Positions 7,989 through 17,219 of a DNA stretch of 64,000 nt are shown here, piece after piece. Source of the DNA: JAPWJZ01 sp965279315. Its GTDB lineage: Bacteria > Pseudomonadota > Alphaproteobacteria > Micavibrionales > UBA2020. A program made the translations under genes and the position numbers. Location of the stretch: assembly GCA_965279315.1 (NCBI GenBank), contig OZ257145.1:62001-126000 (forward strand), in the 5' to 3' direction. Under the pieces are notes generated by a model. That model did no database searches. It was not told where the DNA came from and saw only the letters and a list, made by a program, of their open reading frames with translations. The first letter of the stretch is position 1, and every line of letters starts with the position of its first letter.

Positions 7989-9350
7989 ATGCGCCTGATG
8001 ATCGTCGGCAGCCTCAACGGCCAAATCAGCACGGCTGGCAAGATCGCCATCAGCCGCGGGGCCAAGGTCACGCATACCGAAGACGCCGAGCAGGCGTTGG
8101 GGGCGCTGCGCTCGGGGCGCGGCGCGGACCTCATCATGATCGATGTGAAGCAGGATATCGCCGCTTTCATCACACAGCTGAAGGAAGAACGCTTCGTTGT
8201 GCCAGTGGTGGCCTGCGGCATCAACACCGATGCCGCGACCGCCGTGCGCGCGATCAAGGCGGGCGCGAAGGAATACATCCCCCTGCCCCCGAATGCCGAA
8301 CTGATCGCCGCCGTGCTGCAGGCCGTGACGGAAGAAAGCAACGCCATGATTGCGGGCGATGCCAGCATGAAGGCGATTTTGCACATCGCCGACCGCGTCG
8401 CGCCGTCGGATGCCACGATCCTGATCACCGGTGAATCCGGCACGGGCAAAGAGGTGATGTCGCGCTACATCCACCAGAAGAGCAAGCGGCACAACGGCCC
8501 GTTCATTTCCATCAACTGCGCCGCCATTCCCGAAAGCCTGCTGGAATCAGAACTGTTCGGCCATGAAAAAGGCTCCTTCACCGGCGCCGTCGCGCGCCGC
8601 ACGGGGAAATTCGAGGAAGCGAATGGCGGCACGCTGCTGCTGGACGAGGTGAGCGAAATGCACCCGTCCCTGCAGGCAAAGCTGCTGCGCGCCATCCAGG
8701 AACGGGTGATCGACCGCGTGGGCGGCAATGCGCCCGTGAAAATCGACATCCGCCTGATCGCAACCTCCAACCGCGACATGGAAGAAGCCGTGCGCGAGGG
8801 CAAGTTCCGCGAAGACCTTTATTACCGCCTGAACGTCATCAACCTGCAACTGCCCGCCTTGCGCGAACGCCCGGCCGATATCGTGCCGCTGGCCGCCATG
8901 TTCACCGCGAAATACAGCGAGCAGAACGGCATCCCGAACAAGCGCCTGTCGCCCGCCGCGACCGAAAAACTGCGTGCGCATCACTGGCAGGGCAACGTGC
9001 GCGAGCTTGAGAACACCATGCATCGCGCCATCCTCGTCTCGCAGGAAGCGGAGATCGAGCCGACCTCCATCATGCTGGCGGGGCAAAAAGCCGCCAGCGT
9101 CGCCCAAGCCGCAGCAGCAGCCGCGAAAGCCGTTGAAAAAGCCGCAGCACCCGCATCCGGCGACCAGCCCGCCCTTGTCGGCCGCACCGTCGCCGATGTG
9201 GAACGCGAACTGATCCTGAACACGCTCGACCATTGCCTTGGCAACCGCACCCATGCCGCCAACATCCTCGGCATTTCCATCCGCACGCTGCGCAACAAGC
9301 TGAAGGAATACGGCGATTCCGGCCTGTCCGTCGCGGAAGGCGGGAAATAA
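7989..9350 (+). CDS. flbD: Sigma-54-dependent flagellar activator FlbD
   Basis: Three domains: a receiver-like domain (1-115), an AAA+ sigma-54 activator domain with Walker A GESGTGKE at 148-155, the ELFGHEKGSFTGA loop and a Walker B TLLLDEV, and a C-terminal Fis-type helix-turn-helix (about 405-445). The receiver starts MRLMIVGSLNGQ, close to Caulobacter FlbD. It keeps one aspartate (D52) but lacks the N-terminal acidic pair and has L99 where the conserved lysine belongs, so normal phosphorylation is unlikely. FlbD activates late flagellar genes with RpoN. Position between fliN and flhA matches this role. An Ala-rich linker lies around residues 360-385. Confidence 0.93.
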   Translation: MRLMIVGSLNGQISTAGKIAISRGAKVTHTEDAEQALGALRSGRGADLIMIDVKQDIAAFITQLKEERFVVPVVACGINTDAATAVRAIKAGAKEYIPLPPNAELIAAVLQAVTEESNAMIAGDASMKAILHIADRVAPSDATILITGESGTGKEVMSRYIHQKSKRHNGPFISINCAAIPESLLESELFGHEKGSFTGAVARRTGKFEEANGGTLLLDEVSEMHPSLQAKLLRAIQERVIDRVGGNAPVKIDIRLIATSNRDMEEAVREGKFREDLYYRLNVINLQLPALRERPADIVPLAAMFTAKYSEQNGIPNKRLSPAATEKLRAHHWQGNVRELENTMHRAILVSQEAEIEPTSIMLAGQKAASVAQAAAAAAKAVEKAAAPASGDQPALVGRTVADVERELILNTLDHCLGNRTHAANILGISIRTLRNKLKEYGDSGLSVAEGGK

Positions 9351-9353
9351 TAG

Positions 9354-11438
9354 ATGGCTGAGGCAGGCGCGAAAACCTTCGGTTCCAACTTCCGCATCCG
9401 CAGCGACGTGATTTTCGCCTTCGGCATCATCGCGATCCTGACAGTGCTGATCCTGCCGATGCCGTCATGGCTGCTCGACGCCTGCCTTGCGCTGTCGCTC
9501 ACCTTCTCGGTGCTGATCCTGATGACGGTGCTGTTCATCGAAAAACCGCTGGAGCTGTCGTCGTTCCCGACCATCCTGCTGGTCGCCACGATGATACGGC
9601 TTGCCCTTAACCTTGCGTCAAGCCGGCTTATCCTCGCGCATGGCCACGAAGGCAACGCCGCCGCCGGCCATGTGATCGAGGCCTTCGGCAGTTTCGTCAT
9701 GGGCGATAACTTCGTCATCGGTATCATCGTCTTCTCGATTTTGACCATCGTCAACTTCGTCGTCATCACCAAGGGCGCGGGCCGCATCGCCGAAGTCGCG
9801 GCGCGCTTCAGCCTGGATGCGATGCCCGGCAAGCAGATGGCGATCGACGCCGACCTTTCCGCAGGCATGATCGACGAGAAGGAAGCCCGTTACCGCCGCT
9901 CGCAGCTGGAGCAGGAAAGCACCTTCTTCGGCGCCATGGACGGTTCCGCGAAATTCGTGCGCGGCGACGCGATCGCGGGCCTGCTGATCGTTTTCATCAA
10001 CGTGATCGGCGGCATGGTCATCGGCATGGCGCAGAAAGACCTGAGCTTCGAGGACGCATCCAACTTCTACACCCACCTGACCATCGGTGACGGCCTTGTC
10101 ACGCAAATCCCGGCGCTGATCGTCTCCATCGCGTCCGGTATGCTGGTGTCGAAAGCGGGTGTCGCGGGTTCCGCCGAAAAAGCCGTCTTCGCGCAGCTGA
10201 GCAATTACCCGCAGGCGCTGATCATGAGCGCCGTGCTGATGGCCGTGCTGGCTGTCGTCCCCGGCATACCTGCATTTCCCTTCCTCATCATGGCGGGAAC
10301 GGCGGGCATATTCGCGTATAACACCATAGAAACCCGCAAAAAAACCGCCAGTACGAAGGCCAACGAAGAACAGGCGGCGATTGCCAAAGTGCCCGTGGCG
10401 GAAGAGCCTATTTCCAAGGCGCTCGCCATCGACAATATCCGCGTCGAACTGGGCTACGGGTTGTTGCCGCTGGTGAACAATCCCGAAAAGGGCCGCCTCA
10501 CCGACCAGATCAAGGGCCTGCGCCGCCAGCTGGCGGAAGACATGGGCTTCATCCTGCCCTCCGTGCGCATTCAGGACAATTTGCAGTTGCCCGCCAATTC
10601 CTACGTCGTGCGCATCAAGGAGATCGAGGCCGGCAAGGGTGATATCCGCCCCGACATGCTGCTCTGCATGAACCCGACGGGCGACAAGATCGAACTGCCC
10701 GGCGAAGCGACGCGCGAACCCACATTCGGGTTACCGGCCATGTGGATCAGCCCCGATTACCGCGAGGAAGCGCATTTCCGCGGCTACACCGTCGTCGACC
10801 CCGCGACGGTCGTGACAACGCATATCACCGAAGTCATCAAGGACAACATGCCCGACCTGCTGTCCTATGCCGAAACGCAGAAGCTGCTGGACGAATTGCC
10901 CAAGGCGCACCAGAAGCTGGTCGCCGATGTCATACCGACCAAAATCACCGTCACCGGATTGCAGCGCGTGTTGCAGAACCTGGTGTCGGAGCGCATCTCT
11001 ATCCGCGACCTGCCCACCATCCTGGAAGGCGTGGCGGAGGCGACAGGATTTACCAGCAATGTCACCATGATCACCGAACATGTGCGCGCGCGCCTCGCCC
11101 GCCAGATATGCGACCAGAACAGCAACAATGCGGGCATCCTGCCGCTCGTCACATTGTCCGGCGAATGGGAACAGGCCTTTGCCGAGGCGCTGGTCGGCCA
11201 GGGCGAGGAAAAACAGCTTGCCATGGCGCCGTCCCGCCTGCAGCAATTTATCCAGTCCGTGCGCACCGTATATGAAGACATGGCGATGAAGGGCGAAAGC
11301 CCCGTCCTGCTGACCAGCCCCGGCATCCGCCCCTATGTGCGGTCGATCATCGAGCGGTTCCGCCCGCAGACGATTGTGATGTCGCAGAACGAAATCCATC
11401 CCCGTGCGAAAATCCGCACTTTCGCGCAAATAACGTGA
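9354..11438 (+). CDS. flhA: Flagellar export gate protein FlhA
   Basis: 694 residues. The first 330 or so hold eight predicted membrane helices and the family signature around residues 75-165 (LNLASSRLIL, then GNFVIG-type and VITKGAGRIAEVAARF motifs with the conserved DADL). The cytoplasmic C-terminal domain (about 360-694) receives export substrates and chaperones. FlhA is the proton-driven core of the flagellar type III export gate. It starts 3 bp after flbD and is followed by flhF after 9 bp. Confidence 0.97.
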   Translation: MAEAGAKTFGSNFRIRSDVIFAFGIIAILTVLILPMPSWLLDACLALSLTFSVLILMTVLFIEKPLELSSFPTILLVATMIRLALNLASSRLILAHGHEGNAAAGHVIEAFGSFVMGDNFVIGIIVFSILTIVNFVVITKGAGRIAEVAARFSLDAMPGKQMAIDADLSAGMIDEKEARYRRSQLEQESTFFGAMDGSAKFVRGDAIAGLLIVFINVIGGMVIGMAQKDLSFEDASNFYTHLTIGDGLVTQIPALIVSIASGMLVSKAGVAGSAEKAVFAQLSNYPQALIMSAVLMAVLAVVPGIPAFPFLIMAGTAGIFAYNTIETRKKTASTKANEEQAAIAKVPVAEEPISKALAIDNIRVELGYGLLPLVNNPEKGRLTDQIKGLRRQLAEDMGFILPSVRIQDNLQLPANSYVVRIKEIEAGKGDIRPDMLLCMNPTGDKIELPGEATREPTFGLPAMWISPDYREEAHFRGYTVVDPATVVTTHITEVIKDNMPDLLSYAETQKLLDELPKAHQKLVADVIPTKITVTGLQRVLQNLVSERISIRDLPTILEGVAEATGFTSNVTMITEHVRARLARQICDQNSNNAGILPLVTLSGEWEQAFAEALVGQGEEKQLAMAPSRLQQFIQSVRTVYEDMAMKGESPVLLTSPGIRPYVRSIIERFRPQTIVMSQNEIHPRAKIRTFAQIT

Positions 11439-11447
11439 TAGCAACCC

Positions 11448-12434
11448 ATGCGCCTTAAATCATTCGAAGCAAAAACGATGACCGACGCCATGCGCCAGAT
11501 CAAGGAAGCATTGGGCGACGACGCCATCATCGTCAACACCAAGGAAGCGGGCGGCTGGATCCGCGTGACCGCGGCGGTGGAGCAGGACGAGCTGCCCGCA
11601 TCGCAGAAACCGAAGGCCAACACGGCACGCGACCCGCAGCCCTATGACGAAGAAGAAATGATCGAGATGATCACCGACGCGCTGCTGAAACACCGCGTGC
11701 CGGGCAATGTCAGCGAAAAAATCGTCGCCGCCGCCATGGTGCTGCCCGCGCGCGAGCCGAAGAAGATGCTGGCGGGCGCATTGGCCAAGATTTTCAAATT
11801 CGACACGCCCGCGAAAAAAACGGCCAAGCCGCTGATCCTCGTCGGCCCGCCCGGCGCGGGCAAGACGCTGATGACGGCCAAAATGGCGGCAGCCGCCGTC
11901 ATGAGCGGCCAGAAACCCGCAATCATCACGACCGATATCGCGCGCGCGGGCGGCATCGAACAGCTTTCCGCCTTCCTCGACATCATGAAACTGCCGCTGT
12001 ATCAGGCGGAGGATGCGAAAACGCTGGGCGCCGCGCTGGCGAAGATCAAAGGCGCATCGCCGATCATCATCGATACCGGTGGTTTGAACCCGTTTGACCC
12101 GGCCGAAATGAAAACGCTGCTGAAGCTGATGGGCGTTGCCGATATGGATGCTGCATTGGTGCTGCCCGCAGGGTTCGATGCGGAGGAAAGCGCCGAAATG
12201 GCGATGACGTTCGATATTATCGGCGTGCGCCGCCTGATCCCCACGCGCCTCGATTTCGCGCGGCGCATCGGCGGCATCTTAAGCGCGGCGGACAAAGGCG
12301 GGCTGGTTTTTGGCGCGGCCAGCCATACGCCGCAGGTTGCCAATGGCATTATCACGCTGACCCCCGACGCACTCGCGGATTTCCTGATGCCGCATGTGCC
12401 CGCATCGGGCAAGGCGAAGAAAGGCAAGTCATGA
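11448..12434 (+). CDS. flhF: FlhF, SRP-type GTPase for flagellar placement
   Basis: 328 residues. The N-terminal part begins MRLKSFEAKTMTDAMRQIKEALGDDAIIV, typical of FlhF. The NG domain has P-loop GPPGAGKT at about 132-139, a TTDIARAGG segment, a DTGG motif (DTAG in many relatives) and the C-terminal closing loop. The basic middle region is short, so the protein is smaller than Vibrio or Bacillus FlhF. FlhF sets flagellar site and number together with FlhG, whose gene overlaps it by 4 bp. This pair suggests polar flagellation, which is inference. Confidence 0.9.
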   Translation: MRLKSFEAKTMTDAMRQIKEALGDDAIIVNTKEAGGWIRVTAAVEQDELPASQKPKANTARDPQPYDEEEMIEMITDALLKHRVPGNVSEKIVAAAMVLPAREPKKMLAGALAKIFKFDTPAKKTAKPLILVGPPGAGKTLMTAKMAAAAVMSGQKPAIITTDIARAGGIEQLSAFLDIMKLPLYQAEDAKTLGAALAKIKGASPIIIDTGGLNPFDPAEMKTLLKLMGVADMDAALVLPAGFDAEESAEMAMTFDIIGVRRLIPTRLDFARRIGGILSAADKGGLVFGAASHTPQVANGIITLTPDALADFLMPHVPASGKAKKGKS

Positions 12435-13231
12435 CCACGAAAACAAAACAACCGCCAACAAAGGCGACCGGCGATGCGCCCGCGCAAAAACTCTTTGCCG
12501 TTGCTTCCGGCAAGGGCGGCGTCGGCAAGACATGGTTTTCCATCACACTGTGCCACGCGCTGACACTGCGCGGGAAAAAGGTATTGCTGTTCGACGGCGA
12601 CCTGGGTTTGGCCAATATCGACGTGCAGCTGGGATTGATGGCAAAGCGCGACCTGAATGACGTGATCGAGGGCAACCTGACCCTCGCGCAAGTCATCACG
12701 CCGTACGAAGAAGGCGGGTTTGACGTGATCGCGGGGCGTTCCGGCCACGGTTCGCTTTCCGCCATGGCTTTGCCGCGTTTGCAGGAATTGATGGAGCAAA
12801 TCCGCGGGCTGCTGCCGAAATATGATGCGATCATCATCGACCTTGGCGCGGGCATCGACCGCACCGTGCGTTTCATGGCGGCTGCCGCCGATGTAACGTT
12901 TGTGGTCACAACGGATGAACCGACCGCGCTGACCGATGCCTATGCGTTTATCAAGCTCAGCCACGCCGCAGGCCATGGCGACAACCTGAAGATTATTGTC
13001 AACCAGACAGGCAGCGAGAAGGAAGGAGAAGGCACCTATGGCACGATCCTGAAGGCCGCCAAGAACTTCCTGAAGCTCTCGCCGCCGCTGATGGGCATTA
13101 TCCGGCAGGATAAACGCGTCAGGGATGCCATCCGCGCACAAACCCCGTTCCTTGTGCGGTCGCCGAATACCGAGACCGCGCAGGACATCGAAAAAATCGC
13201 CGACCGCGTGGTCGCCGAAATCCTCGTCTAG
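12431..13231 (+). CDS. flhG: FlhG, MinD-like ATPase for flagellar number
   Basis: 266 residues of the ParA/MinD family, with deviant Walker A KGGVGKTW near residue 30 and the FDGDLGLANIDVQLGL stretch that marks FlhG. Walker B is IIIDLGAGID, and the C-terminal part is shortened. FlhG antagonises FlhF and limits flagella to one or few. It overlaps flhF by ATGA, so the two are translationally coupled. The N-terminal 20 residues are Lys/Thr/Pro-rich and may hold a FlrA/FlhF-type contact segment. Confidence 0.9.
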   Translation: MTTKTKQPPTKATGDAPAQKLFAVASGKGGVGKTWFSITLCHALTLRGKKVLLFDGDLGLANIDVQLGLMAKRDLNDVIEGNLTLAQVITPYEEGGFDVIAGRSGHGSLSAMALPRLQELMEQIRGLLPKYDAIIIDLGAGIDRTVRFMAAAADVTFVVTTDEPTALTDAYAFIKLSHAAGHGDNLKIIVNQTGSEKEGEGTYGTILKAAKNFLKLSPPLMGIIRQDKRVRDAIRAQTPFLVRSPNTETAQDIEKIADRVVAEILV

Positions 13232-13248
13232 CATCGGAGCGCGGGATC

Positions 13249-15195
13249 ATGAGCGATTCATCCATCCCGCCCAAACCGCCCGCGGCCAACGTGCTGAACG
13301 CCGCGACGCCGCCTGCGAAGCCACAAGGCACGCAGCGCCTGCTGGATGAGGCCGCGCCCGTCAAGCAAGCCCCCGCCGATATTGCCAAAGACCGTATGCC
13401 CGTAAAGCTGGAGGGCCGCGTGGTGTCGCAGAACCGCGAGACCGGCGAAACCCGCATCGCAACCGCACGCGGCGAAATTGTCGTGAACAGCGACAAACCA
13501 ATCCCGAAAGACGCAACCGTGATGATCGAGCTCACGCGCGGCAAGGCTATCGGCCTGATGGCGCAGATCGCCTTGCTGCGCGAAAAGGCGCAGGCGGCGG
13601 ACACGCCCGATTTGCCGCCGCCCGCGCATGTAAAAGCGCCGCCCGCACCGCCGCCCGCACCGCCATTGAAACCGGGCGATGTCGTGACCGCGCTTGTCAT
13701 GCGCGACGAGGCCGTCACCCCGCCGCCGCCCGCGCCGGAAACCACTATTCCGTTGCAGCGCGCGGCACAGGTGCTGGAGCAGCTGACGCTGCAAATGCTG
13801 CGCGACCTGCCGAAGCCCCTGCCCGTGCCGAACGACGTCATCCTCCAGCTGGCCGCTACACCCGACAAACTGGCGGCATTGCAAAAACTGCCGCCCGAGC
13901 AGCAACAGGCGATTATCAATTACCTTGCGAAGCCGGAAGTCGCCGCGAAACTGTCGCAGATGATACAACTGCCGCCCGCGCCGCTGCCGCTGCAGCCACA
14001 AACGCAGAATCCACCATCCGGCACGCCCGCACCGCCCGAGGCTGCGCCCGCAACTGACATGCCGCCCCTGCCCGTTCCGGCAGGAAAAGGCACGGGAAAT
14101 GCGCCGCCGCCCGCCGGCGTCGGCGCGTTGAAGGGCTTGCTGCCGCTGATCGAAAGTCTGCAAAATGCCAATCCCGGCGCGGGCGGCATGATGCCGCGCA
14201 TGGCGGGCGGGCAGAAAACGGATATGCCGCAGGGGTTGCAGGGATTGATCCCGAGCATGAGCCAGTTGCGCATCGTCAGCATAACACCTCAAGGCGAAAC
14301 GCCGCCCGTGCCGCAGCAGGGACAGGTATTGGGCGAGGTTGAATTCGTCACGACCAACGGGCAGCCGTCGATCCGCGCAGGCGGGCAGAGTTTCCTGCTG
14401 CGTATGCCCGCATCGCTGCCCATCGGCACGCAAGTGGTCTTTGAACCAACGCCCATGACGCCGCAACAGGTGATGACCAGCTTCCAGCTGGATGCCCTGC
14501 GGCAGGCAGCCGCGCCGTCAGGATTCACGCCGCTCTGGAGCACCACCTGGCCCGCGTTGCAGGAAACCATGGATGCCTTGGGCATGCTGGGCGGTATGCC
14601 AAATGCGCAGGCGATACAGGACAGCATCCCGTCGCCCACGCCGCGCCTTGCGCCGACCGCATTGTTTTTCCTCGCGGCACTACGCAGCGGCGCGGTCGAA
14701 AGCTGGCTGGGCGAAGGCACGCTGCAATCGTTGCGGCAGGCAGGAAAATCATCGCTCGCCGACCGGTTGACCGGCGATTTCGGCAGGATTTCGGCGCAGT
14801 CGAAAGAACCGCTTTCCGGCGAATGGCGCGCGATTTCCATGCCGATGATGCATGACGGCGAAATCGGCCAGATGCAATTCTATATCCGCCGCCAGCAGCA
14901 GGATGACACGCCCGAGAAGGAAGATGATATGCGCGCGGCACCGCCGACACGCTTTATCCTGAACCTGCATCTGTCGCGCATGGGCGATATGCAGCTGGAC
15001 GGATTGCTGCGCAAGAAAACATTCGACCTGATTTTGCGCAGCGCCGACGCCCTGCCGGAATCCATGCGCCGCGAATTGATGGGCAGCTTCGCCAAGGGCC
15101 TGAAACAGGCCGAAATGGAAGGCGGCATCAGCTTCCAGACCCGCGCGCAGAAATGGGTGACGATTGATACGCCGATGCAGGGCACGAACGCTTAA
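13249..15195 (+). CDS. Large Pro-rich protein, candidate hook-length protein (FliK-like)
   Basis: 648 residues. The N-terminal third contains a small beta-rich segment (about 45-100) and long Pro/Ala/Gln-rich linkers up to about residue 300. The C-terminal 150 residues are well ordered, with MPMMHDGEIGQMQFYI, then RFILNLHLSRMGDMQLDGLL and a long helix, matching the layout of the FliK C-terminal domain that reads substrate switching. A disordered ruler plus a compact C-terminal domain, and its place as last gene of the fliF-flhG operon, support a FliK role. I cannot prove homology by eye. It converges with fliJ, leaving 9 bp between the stop codons. Confidence 0.55.
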   Translation: MSDSSIPPKPPAANVLNAATPPAKPQGTQRLLDEAAPVKQAPADIAKDRMPVKLEGRVVSQNRETGETRIATARGEIVVNSDKPIPKDATVMIELTRGKAIGLMAQIALLREKAQAADTPDLPPPAHVKAPPAPPPAPPLKPGDVVTALVMRDEAVTPPPPAPETTIPLQRAAQVLEQLTLQMLRDLPKPLPVPNDVILQLAATPDKLAALQKLPPEQQQAIINYLAKPEVAAKLSQMIQLPPAPLPLQPQTQNPPSGTPAPPEAAPATDMPPLPVPAGKGTGNAPPPAGVGALKGLLPLIESLQNANPGAGGMMPRMAGGQKTDMPQGLQGLIPSMSQLRIVSITPQGETPPVPQQGQVLGEVEFVTTNGQPSIRAGGQSFLLRMPASLPIGTQVVFEPTPMTPQQVMTSFQLDALRQAAAPSGFTPLWSTTWPALQETMDALGMLGGMPNAQAIQDSIPSPTPRLAPTALFFLAALRSGAVESWLGEGTLQSLRQAGKSSLADRLTGDFGRISAQSKEPLSGEWRAISMPMMHDGEIGQMQFYIRRQQQDDTPEKEDDMRAAPPTRFILNLHLSRMGDMQLDGLLRKKTFDLILRSADALPESMRRELMGSFAKGLKQAEMEGGISFQTRAQKWVTIDTPMQGTNA

Positions 15196-15204
15196 CTTTG
15201 CCGC

Positions 15205-15630
15205 CTATTTCTGCTCGTCCTGCTTGCGCCGGAAACCTTCGAGGCCGATGGCGTCCATCTCGCGGCTTTCCTTGATGGCCCGCTCCTCCGCCTCCAGCCG
15301 CTCGCGTTCTTGCTGCGTCATTTCGTATTTTTTCAGCTCGCTGAAGGTTTCCATCAGGCTTTCCTTGGCCTTTTCGATGTGTTTTTCCAGCTGTTCTTCG
15401 TCCTCGATCATCTTGCGCTGCTGCAGGCGGACGGTTTCGGCGTATTGGGCGAAGGTGAAATGTACGTCGCCGTTCAGCCGGATGGATTCTTTTTCCGTCT
15501 CGAAACTGCGCTCCAGCTCCCGCCGGCGGCGTTCCATTTCGGCCATCTGGCCGTGGAGCTCGCCAAGCGCGCGGCGTTTTTCATCGAGTTCGTGCTTGTG
15601 CAGGCGGATAAGGACGGAAAGGTCGGCCAT
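15205..15630 (-). CDS. fliJ: Flagellar export chaperone FliJ
   Basis: 141 residues, almost entirely a long charged coiled coil (LIRLHKHELDEKRRALGELH, then AEMERRRRELERSF), with the length and heptad character of FliJ. FliJ is the central stalk of the FliI hexamer and links ATP hydrolysis to the export gate. It follows fliI by 6 bp on the same strand, the standard gene order. Confidence 0.9.
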   Translation of the reverse strand: MADLSVLIRLHKHELDEKRRALGELHGQMAEMERRRRELERSFETEKESIRLNGDVHFTFAQYAETVRLQQRKMIEDEEQLEKHIEKAKESLMETFSELKKYEMTQQERERLEAEERAIKESREMDAIGLEGFRRKQDEQK

Positions 15631-15636
15631 GACTTA

Positions 15637-17016
15637 TTACTTCTTGGGCGGCGGCGCGGCAGGCTTGGGCGGTGCGGTGGGCGCCATGCCCAGCACTTGC
15701 GCCAATTGCTTGTAGCCATCCGCGAGCGAGGTTTTTTCCAGCGGTTTCTGCGCGAGGAACGCCTCGATCTTCGGATAGATCATGATCGCTTCGTCCACCT
15801 TGGGGTCTGCCCCGCGGCGGTATGCGCCCAGGCGGATCAGCTCCGCCATGTCTTCATAGGTCGACATGATTTCGCGCCCGCGCGCCACCAGTGCCGCCTG
15901 TTCCGGCGTCAGGCAGCGCGGCATGGAGCGGGAAATGGAGCGCAAAATGTTGATGGCGGGGTAACGCCCGCGATCGGCAATCGCGCGTTCCAGCACCACG
16001 TGGCCGTCGATGATCCCGCGCACGGCGTCCGAAATCGGTTCGTTGTGGTCGTCGCCTTCGACAAGGACGGAGAAAAAGGCGGTGATATCGCCCTTGCCCT
16101 TCACGCCCGGCCCTGCGCGTTCCAGCAGTTTGGCGAGTTCGGAGAAAGTGGTGGGCGGATAACCCTTTGATGTCGGCGGTTCACCGGCGGAAAGCCCGAT
16201 CTCGCGCTGCGCCATCGCAAAGCGCGTCACGCTGTCCATCATGCACAGGACCTGCTTGTTCTGGTCGCGGAAATATTCGGCGACGGCGAGCGTCATGTAA
16301 GCGGCCTGACGGCGCATCAGCGGCGATTCATCGGATGTGGAGACGATGACGACGCTTTTCTTCAACCCTTCGACGCCAAGGTCGTCTTCAAGGAATTCCT
16401 GCACCTCGCGCCCGCGCTCGCCGATCAGCCCGATCACGGAAACTTCCGCTTCGGTATAACGCGCCAGCATCGACATCAGGACCGATTTACCAACGCCCGA
16501 GCCTGCGAAAATGCCCATCCGCTGTCCGCGCGCGGTCGACAGGAAACAGTTGATCGCGCGCACGCCGAGGTCGAGCTTTTCCCCAAGGCGTTTACGGTCA
16601 TGCGCGGCGGGCGGTTTGTTTTTCAGCAGCATGTGGTCTTCGCCGCCCAGTATCGGCCCCTTGCCGTCAATCGGTTCGCCGAACGCGTTGATGACACGGC
16701 CGAGCCATGCGTTGCTGGGGAATACGGCGGGTTGCGCCGTGCCGACTTCCGCGCGGCAACCGAGACCGACGCGATCAAGCGGCTTGAACGGCATGACGAG
16801 CGCGTGGCCTTCGCGGAACCCCACCACTTCGCAAGGGATCGGGTCTGCGCCGCGCGGCATCAGGTTGCAGCGGTCGCCAATCGCCAGTTCGCGCTCCACG
16901 CCGCCCACTTCGACCAGCATCCCGAGAATTTTCGAGACTCGGCCAAACAGCTGGTAATCCGCCAGTTCGTTGATGCTTTCGCCTAAGTTTTCGATGAAAT
17001 GATGGTCCGAAACCAT
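15637..17016 (-). CDS. fliI: Flagellum-specific ATPase FliI
   Basis: 459 residues, standard length. Walker A is GIFAGSGVGKS at 168-178, followed by the FliI/SctN signature DSVTRFAMAQREIGLSAGEPP. The nucleotide-binding core and C-terminal helical part are both complete. FliI hydrolyses ATP to release substrates from chaperones at the export gate. It starts with ATG behind a GGGGG ribosome site and diverges from ctrA across 203 bp, so the two probably share a regulatory region. The operon is fliI-fliJ. Confidence 0.97.
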   Translation of the reverse strand: MVSDHHFIENLGESINELADYQLFGRVSKILGMLVEVGGVERELAIGDRCNLMPRGADPIPCEVVGFREGHALVMPFKPLDRVGLGCRAEVGTAQPAVFPSNAWLGRVINAFGEPIDGKGPILGGEDHMLLKNKPPAAHDRKRLGEKLDLGVRAINCFLSTARGQRMGIFAGSGVGKSVLMSMLARYTEAEVSVIGLIGERGREVQEFLEDDLGVEGLKKSVVIVSTSDESPLMRRQAAYMTLAVAEYFRDQNKQVLCMMDSVTRFAMAQREIGLSAGEPPTSKGYPPTTFSELAKLLERAGPGVKGKGDITAFFSVLVEGDDHNEPISDAVRGIIDGHVVLERAIADRGRYPAINILRSISRSMPRCLTPEQAALVARGREIMSTYEDMAELIRLGAYRRGADPKVDEAIMIYPKIEAFLAQKPLEKTSLADGYKQLAQVLGMAPTAPPKPAAPPPKK

Positions 17017-17131
17017 GAGAAACCCCCGCTTCTTTTACGATTATCTCATATTTTTTAATGAAAAATGAAGATGTTTTTCTCGTTGATAATAAAGGGTAAT
17101 TCGGCCTGATCGTTAAAATCGCCGAACTATT

Positions 17132-17161
17132 TTTAACCTTTATTAACGATCATGTTATAAT
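17132..17161 (+). promoter_or_regulatory. ctrA promoter with overlapping CtrA-like sites
   Basis: A -35 of TTAACC (17133-17138) and a perfect -10 TATAAT (17156-17161) are separated by 17 bp, 58 bp before the ctrA start. The -35 overlaps TTTA-N7-TTAAC at 17132-17147, a near CtrA box, with a further TTAA at 17113. Overlap of the box with the -35 fits autoregulation, as known for Caulobacter ctrA, but this is inferred. Confidence 0.6.
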
Positions 17162-17219
17162 GTTAGTAAGGATTAAGTACTGATTCAACTCCACTAAGCA
17201 AACATTAAGGGGAAACGCG

